A DNA stretch of 7,555 nt from Bifidobacterium breve (GTDB lineage Bacteria > Bacteroidota > Bacteroidia > Cytophagales > UBA9547). Below the pieces are notes generated by a model that searched no databases, was not told the origin of the DNA, and saw nothing but the letters and a program-made list of their open reading frames with translations. Numbering within the stretch: position 1 is the first letter of the stretch; every line of letters begins with the position of its first letter. The stretch is from the NCBI GenBank assembly GCA_943325655.2, contig CALPQG020000109.1:1-7555 (forward strand), written 5' to 3'. Positions 6,001 to 7,555 of this stretch are shown one piece after another. The translations under genes were made by a program, and so were the position numbers.

Positions 6001-7519
6001 GCTTGGTTTGTAAAATAGTGTCAAAATCAGGTACACTTTCACCATGTAAAATGTTGTGCAAATTATCCAAGGTACTGCTTCTCTGATCGTCAACGATTAC
6101 ATCTACAAATTTCAGGTTTTCTATTTCTTTGTCAGTATAGCCCAGCGTATTTTTCCATGCCTGATTCACAAATTGAAGTGTCCCGTCCATGGAAAAAATC
6201 TGAATTAAATCGTTGGCGTTCTGAAAAAAGTCTTCTAATTTTTTATTGGTTTCACGCAAGGCCCTCACCATACGTTTGTTTTCACTCACGTCTTTTCCGA
6301 CCAATGAAAACCCAGTAATAACACCTTCGGCATCAGAAACCATGACCACATTAAACTGTATGGTACATAAATCTCCGTATTTAGATTGGATAACCCTTTC
6401 AAACTGATCTAAAAAAATTCCTCCTTTGGTAATTTCTAAAAACTCATTCTTTAAATTCTCAACGCCAGTTTCAGCCAAAAAGAAACTAAAAAGATCTTTG
6501 CCGATAACCTCCTGTTTTTTTACTCCCGTTAAATTCAAAAAATTAGTATTGCAATGGGTAATCAAACACTTGCTGTCAATGGTTACTCCTACCATCCTCA
6601 CTTTTTCAAAAATCTGCTCCAATCGGTTTTGGGATTCCAGCAGCATAACTTTTTTCACATTACGTTCTTCCTGCAATTTTCTTTCTGTAATATCCAGGTC
6701 GTAAATAATGATGGCTTCTTCGTTAAAATATTCCCCTTTTTTAAACGTAATCTCATGACAGGAACGATTTCCCTGACCATTATCATTTATTAACCATTCT
6801 ACTACTTGTGTATATCCAGCCTGAACGCGTTCTAAAATTTTATAAAATTGAATTTGAAATTCATTTTGAGAATCCGTATTTACCAGGCCTAAATCAATGA
6901 AGCTTTTACCTTTTACGTCATCAATAGCAAGGCTATAGTGTAACTTTGCTGTATCGTTTAGGTCTTGAACATTTCCTTTCGTATTGAGAATAAAAATTGC
7001 TTCGCTGCTTGAATTGAACAAGCCTTTATAGCTTTGTTCCGCAGATTTGAGTTTTTTATTGGCATTCCAAAGATCAGTAATATCATGCCCGATAGAATGT
7101 ACAATTTCTTCTCCTGCGGTATTGATAACCAATTTATTGCTATAATTTAAAAGTCTGCGAATACCATTTTTGTCCAATACTTTAATAAATCCTTTGTCAA
7201 ATTTATGTTCTCTTATGCGTTGAAGGTACCATTTAAAATCATCCCTAAATTCAGGGACAATAAAATCATACATAGTTTTGATTTCATCCGACAATACCTC
7301 TTCACTTGCACGGTTATAGCCAATAATATTTCCTTCCAAATCATGCACCATTACCAAATCATGGCTATTCTCTTCTAATAAAGTAATGAGTTCTTCATTT
7401 TTAATGTCAGGTTTTACAGCATGGATATGGTAGTTATTTTCTTGGGATTGTGCACGCAACTGAATAATTTGGGTTATCAGTTCTTCTTTAGATAAGGTTA
7501 ACAAATCTGCTTGATTCAT
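3089..7519 (-). CDS. Large soluble hybrid sensor histidine kinase (6 PAS, GAF, HisKA, HATPase, REC, Hpt)
   Basis: The protein has 1476 aa. Domain order with approximate residues: short N-terminal coiled coil 5-45; PAS1 45-150; PAS2 160-280; PAS3 299-415; PAS4 425-540; GAF 547-703; PAS5 713-835; PAS6 842-960; coiled-coil linker 957-980; HisKA 978-1043 with H-box NMSHEIRTPMNG (His988); HATPase 1085-1205 with N-box Asn1101/Asn1105, G1 box SDTGIGMS, F-box LFNPFTQLD and G2 box SGTGLGL; REC 1229-1347 with Asp1236/Asp1237, acceptor Asp1280, Thr1310 and Lys1332; Hpt 1395-1470 with HTIKGSSG (His1423). All catalytic residues are present, so it should autophosphorylate and pass phosphate His988 to Asp1280 to His1423. 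No hydrophobic stretch is long enough to be a membrane helix and there is no signal peptide, so it senses in the cytosol. PAC ends such as GHDITD, DLDITE, SHDITE and ARDITF are clear, while that of PAS4 (FHNNTLK) is degenerate. No LOV cysteine motif or phytochrome signature was found, so the signal is unknown. It is the first gene of a minus-strand operon, and its probable receiver partner lies next downstream. Confidence 0.96.
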   Translation of the reverse strand: MNQADLLTLSKEELITQIIQLRAQSQENNYHIHAVKPDIKNEELITLLEENSHDLVMVHDLEGNIIGYNRASEEVLSDEIKTMYDFIVPEFRDDFKWYLQRIREHKFDKGFIKVLDKNGIRRLLNYSNKLVINTAGEEIVHSIGHDITDLWNANKKLKSAEQSYKGLFNSSSEAIFILNTKGNVQDLNDTAKLHYSLAIDDVKGKSFIDLGLVNTDSQNEFQIQFYKILERVQAGYTQVVEWLINDNGQGNRSCHEITFKKGEYFNEEAIIIYDLDITERKLQEERNVKKVMLLESQNRLEQIFEKVRMVGVTIDSKCLITHCNTNFLNLTGVKKQEVIGKDLFSFFLAETGVENLKNEFLEITKGGIFLDQFERVIQSKYGDLCTIQFNVVMVSDAEGVITGFSLVGKDVSENKRMVRALRETNKKLEDFFQNANDLIQIFSMDGTLQFVNQAWKNTLGYTDKEIENLKFVDVIVDDQRSSTLDNLHNILHGESVPDFDTILQTKQGKHVYVTCSVNCKFVNGNPTEFRGIFHNNTLKIRAERFQNLYYAIANLAIKNSNLDDLYLDIHKLLKQYIEVNNFHVAICEDDYSNLSFPYYVDENYPGIVSSSIRIKGKGLTEYTLSKGKAMFLYEEDIVALAKKGLVLLPGRIPKVWLGVPLKVDNTIIGLIAVKSYSDSNKYKQRHLEMLDFVSGQIAVAIERKINEEKIAHKTARLKSIFESSSHLMWSVNREKVLTSFNQNYAETLKKQYGEAPVLETDSGEPRMILSDELYRDFVNEKYRLAFDGIPQHYETSSTGFANRLIWRETYLNPIYTSKGTIEEVSGISHDITEKKYAELSIHESEEKFRNIFESFQDLYYRTDFYGNITLVSPSVLELTGYTQEEMIGKKISDYYVNAKKQEKLLKELLRTGTVRNFEVSIRRKDGTEIQTISNIRVILNQNREPIATDGVARDITFLKKTEEDLIHAKEVAEKSLKVKELFLANMSHEIRTPMNGVIGMIDLLDLTHLNAVQKDYVQTIKKSSETLLTILNDILDLSKIEAGKMQLKPQPIYLENTLSKLYALFSQQAKIKNIEFNYLINPDVPMYMEADETRLLQILSNLTSNAIKFTENGTVNITIEKLRTTQKGTNIMKATISDTGIGMSQDQLPLLFNPFTQLDNSSTKSFSGTGLGLVISKQLCEMMNGIVGVKSKLGDGSTFWFTFEVPEIAPFEVENKNTNSPQLVVDFKGLKVLVVDDNLVNRKVATEILKNHNCQVDTAVNGKEAIEKITENNYEIVLMDIQMPVMDGITATIEIKKNSTKKIPPIIAMTAYSMKEDRQKYLELGMDDYLPKPIRVETLLSKINEWVHKVDGLKPFSMIKESEIIENEGVVEEAVVNQLLKYGGKEGLLEMWEDFDIETSMLLKLSEFAFAKKDFTHLKSYIHTIKGSSGTLGITKVTKVATLLDNALQHESNKQVSDLLTQLHIAFHDFLVYYKK

Positions 7520-7529
7520 AGTTAATTAA

Positions 7530-7553
7530 AGATTTTTGGTCTACTAAAAATCT
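7530..7553. repeat. Inverted repeat just upstream of the kinase gene
   Basis: agattttt (7530-7537) and aaaaatct (7546-7553) form a perfect 8-bp inverted repeat around an 8-nt centre, 10 bases before the kinase ATG on its upstream side. It could be a regulatory site, a hairpin in the 5' leader, or the terminator of a gene outside the window. Arms of A/T runs are common by chance in such AT-rich DNA, and the window ends two bases further on. Confidence 0.3.
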
Positions 7554-7555
7554 AA

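Noticed and set aside
3251..6793. Several plus-strand open frames of 67-131 codons inside the kinase gene (for example 4817-5212)
   Set aside because: They lie antisense to a well-supported 1476-aa kinase, show no family motifs, and are expected shadows of AT-rich coding sequence.

Overview
The window looks like a chromosomal segment of a Bacteroidota bacterium (Flavobacteriia, Cytophagia or Saprospiria type). This rests on its AT-rich base composition, the absence of clear Shine-Dalgarno sequences before the genes, a TAnnTTTG-type -7 motif, and the protein types present: a very large PAS/GAF hybrid kinase, a PhnP-like metallo-hydrolase and IS1595/IS66 scars. No species call is possible from the sequence alone.

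Layout. Positions 1-147 (+) hold the last 48 codons of a uroporphyrinogen-III C-methyltransferase (cobA/sumT). Positions 148-300 are non-coding and carry a cluster of short inverted repeats, including a perfect 16-bp inverted repeat and a perfect 11+1+11 palindrome. Positions 294-1330 are a decayed IS1595-family (ISXO2-like) insertion sequence. Its transposase (- strand) is broken by two single-base frameshifts and one nonsense codon, but recognisable imperfect terminal inverted repeats remain. Directly abutting it, positions 1331-1500 are the C-terminal scrap of an IS66-family transposase (+ strand) with an internal stop. Positions 1501-1588 are AT-rich spacer with nothing recognisable.

From 7519 down to 1589 (- strand) four intact genes form one probable operon. 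In transcription order they are: a 1476-aa soluble hybrid histidine kinase (six PAS, one GAF, HisKA, HATPase, receiver, Hpt); a 124-aa stand-alone receiver protein; a 101-aa uncharacterised protein; and a 253-aa PhnP-like metallo-beta-lactamase-fold hydrolase. The gaps are 58 nt, 3 nt and a 4-nt overlap in which the hydrolase starts at TTG inside the stop of the preceding gene.

How they fit together. The kinase carries His988, Asp1280 and His1423, and the adjacent receiver carries Asp53. Together these make a complete His-Asp-His-Asp phosphorelay encoded by two genes, with no DNA-binding output domain in the window. The output is therefore probably protein-protein, or acts through a partner elsewhere. 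The two small downstream genes are tightly linked by spacing, but nothing in their sequence shows that they take part in signalling. The transposon debris lies between the convergent cobA and hydrolase genes, where insertions do little harm. Most of the window is recognisable. The least explained items are the 101-aa protein family and its coupling to the hydrolase and receiver, and the palindrome cluster behind cobA.
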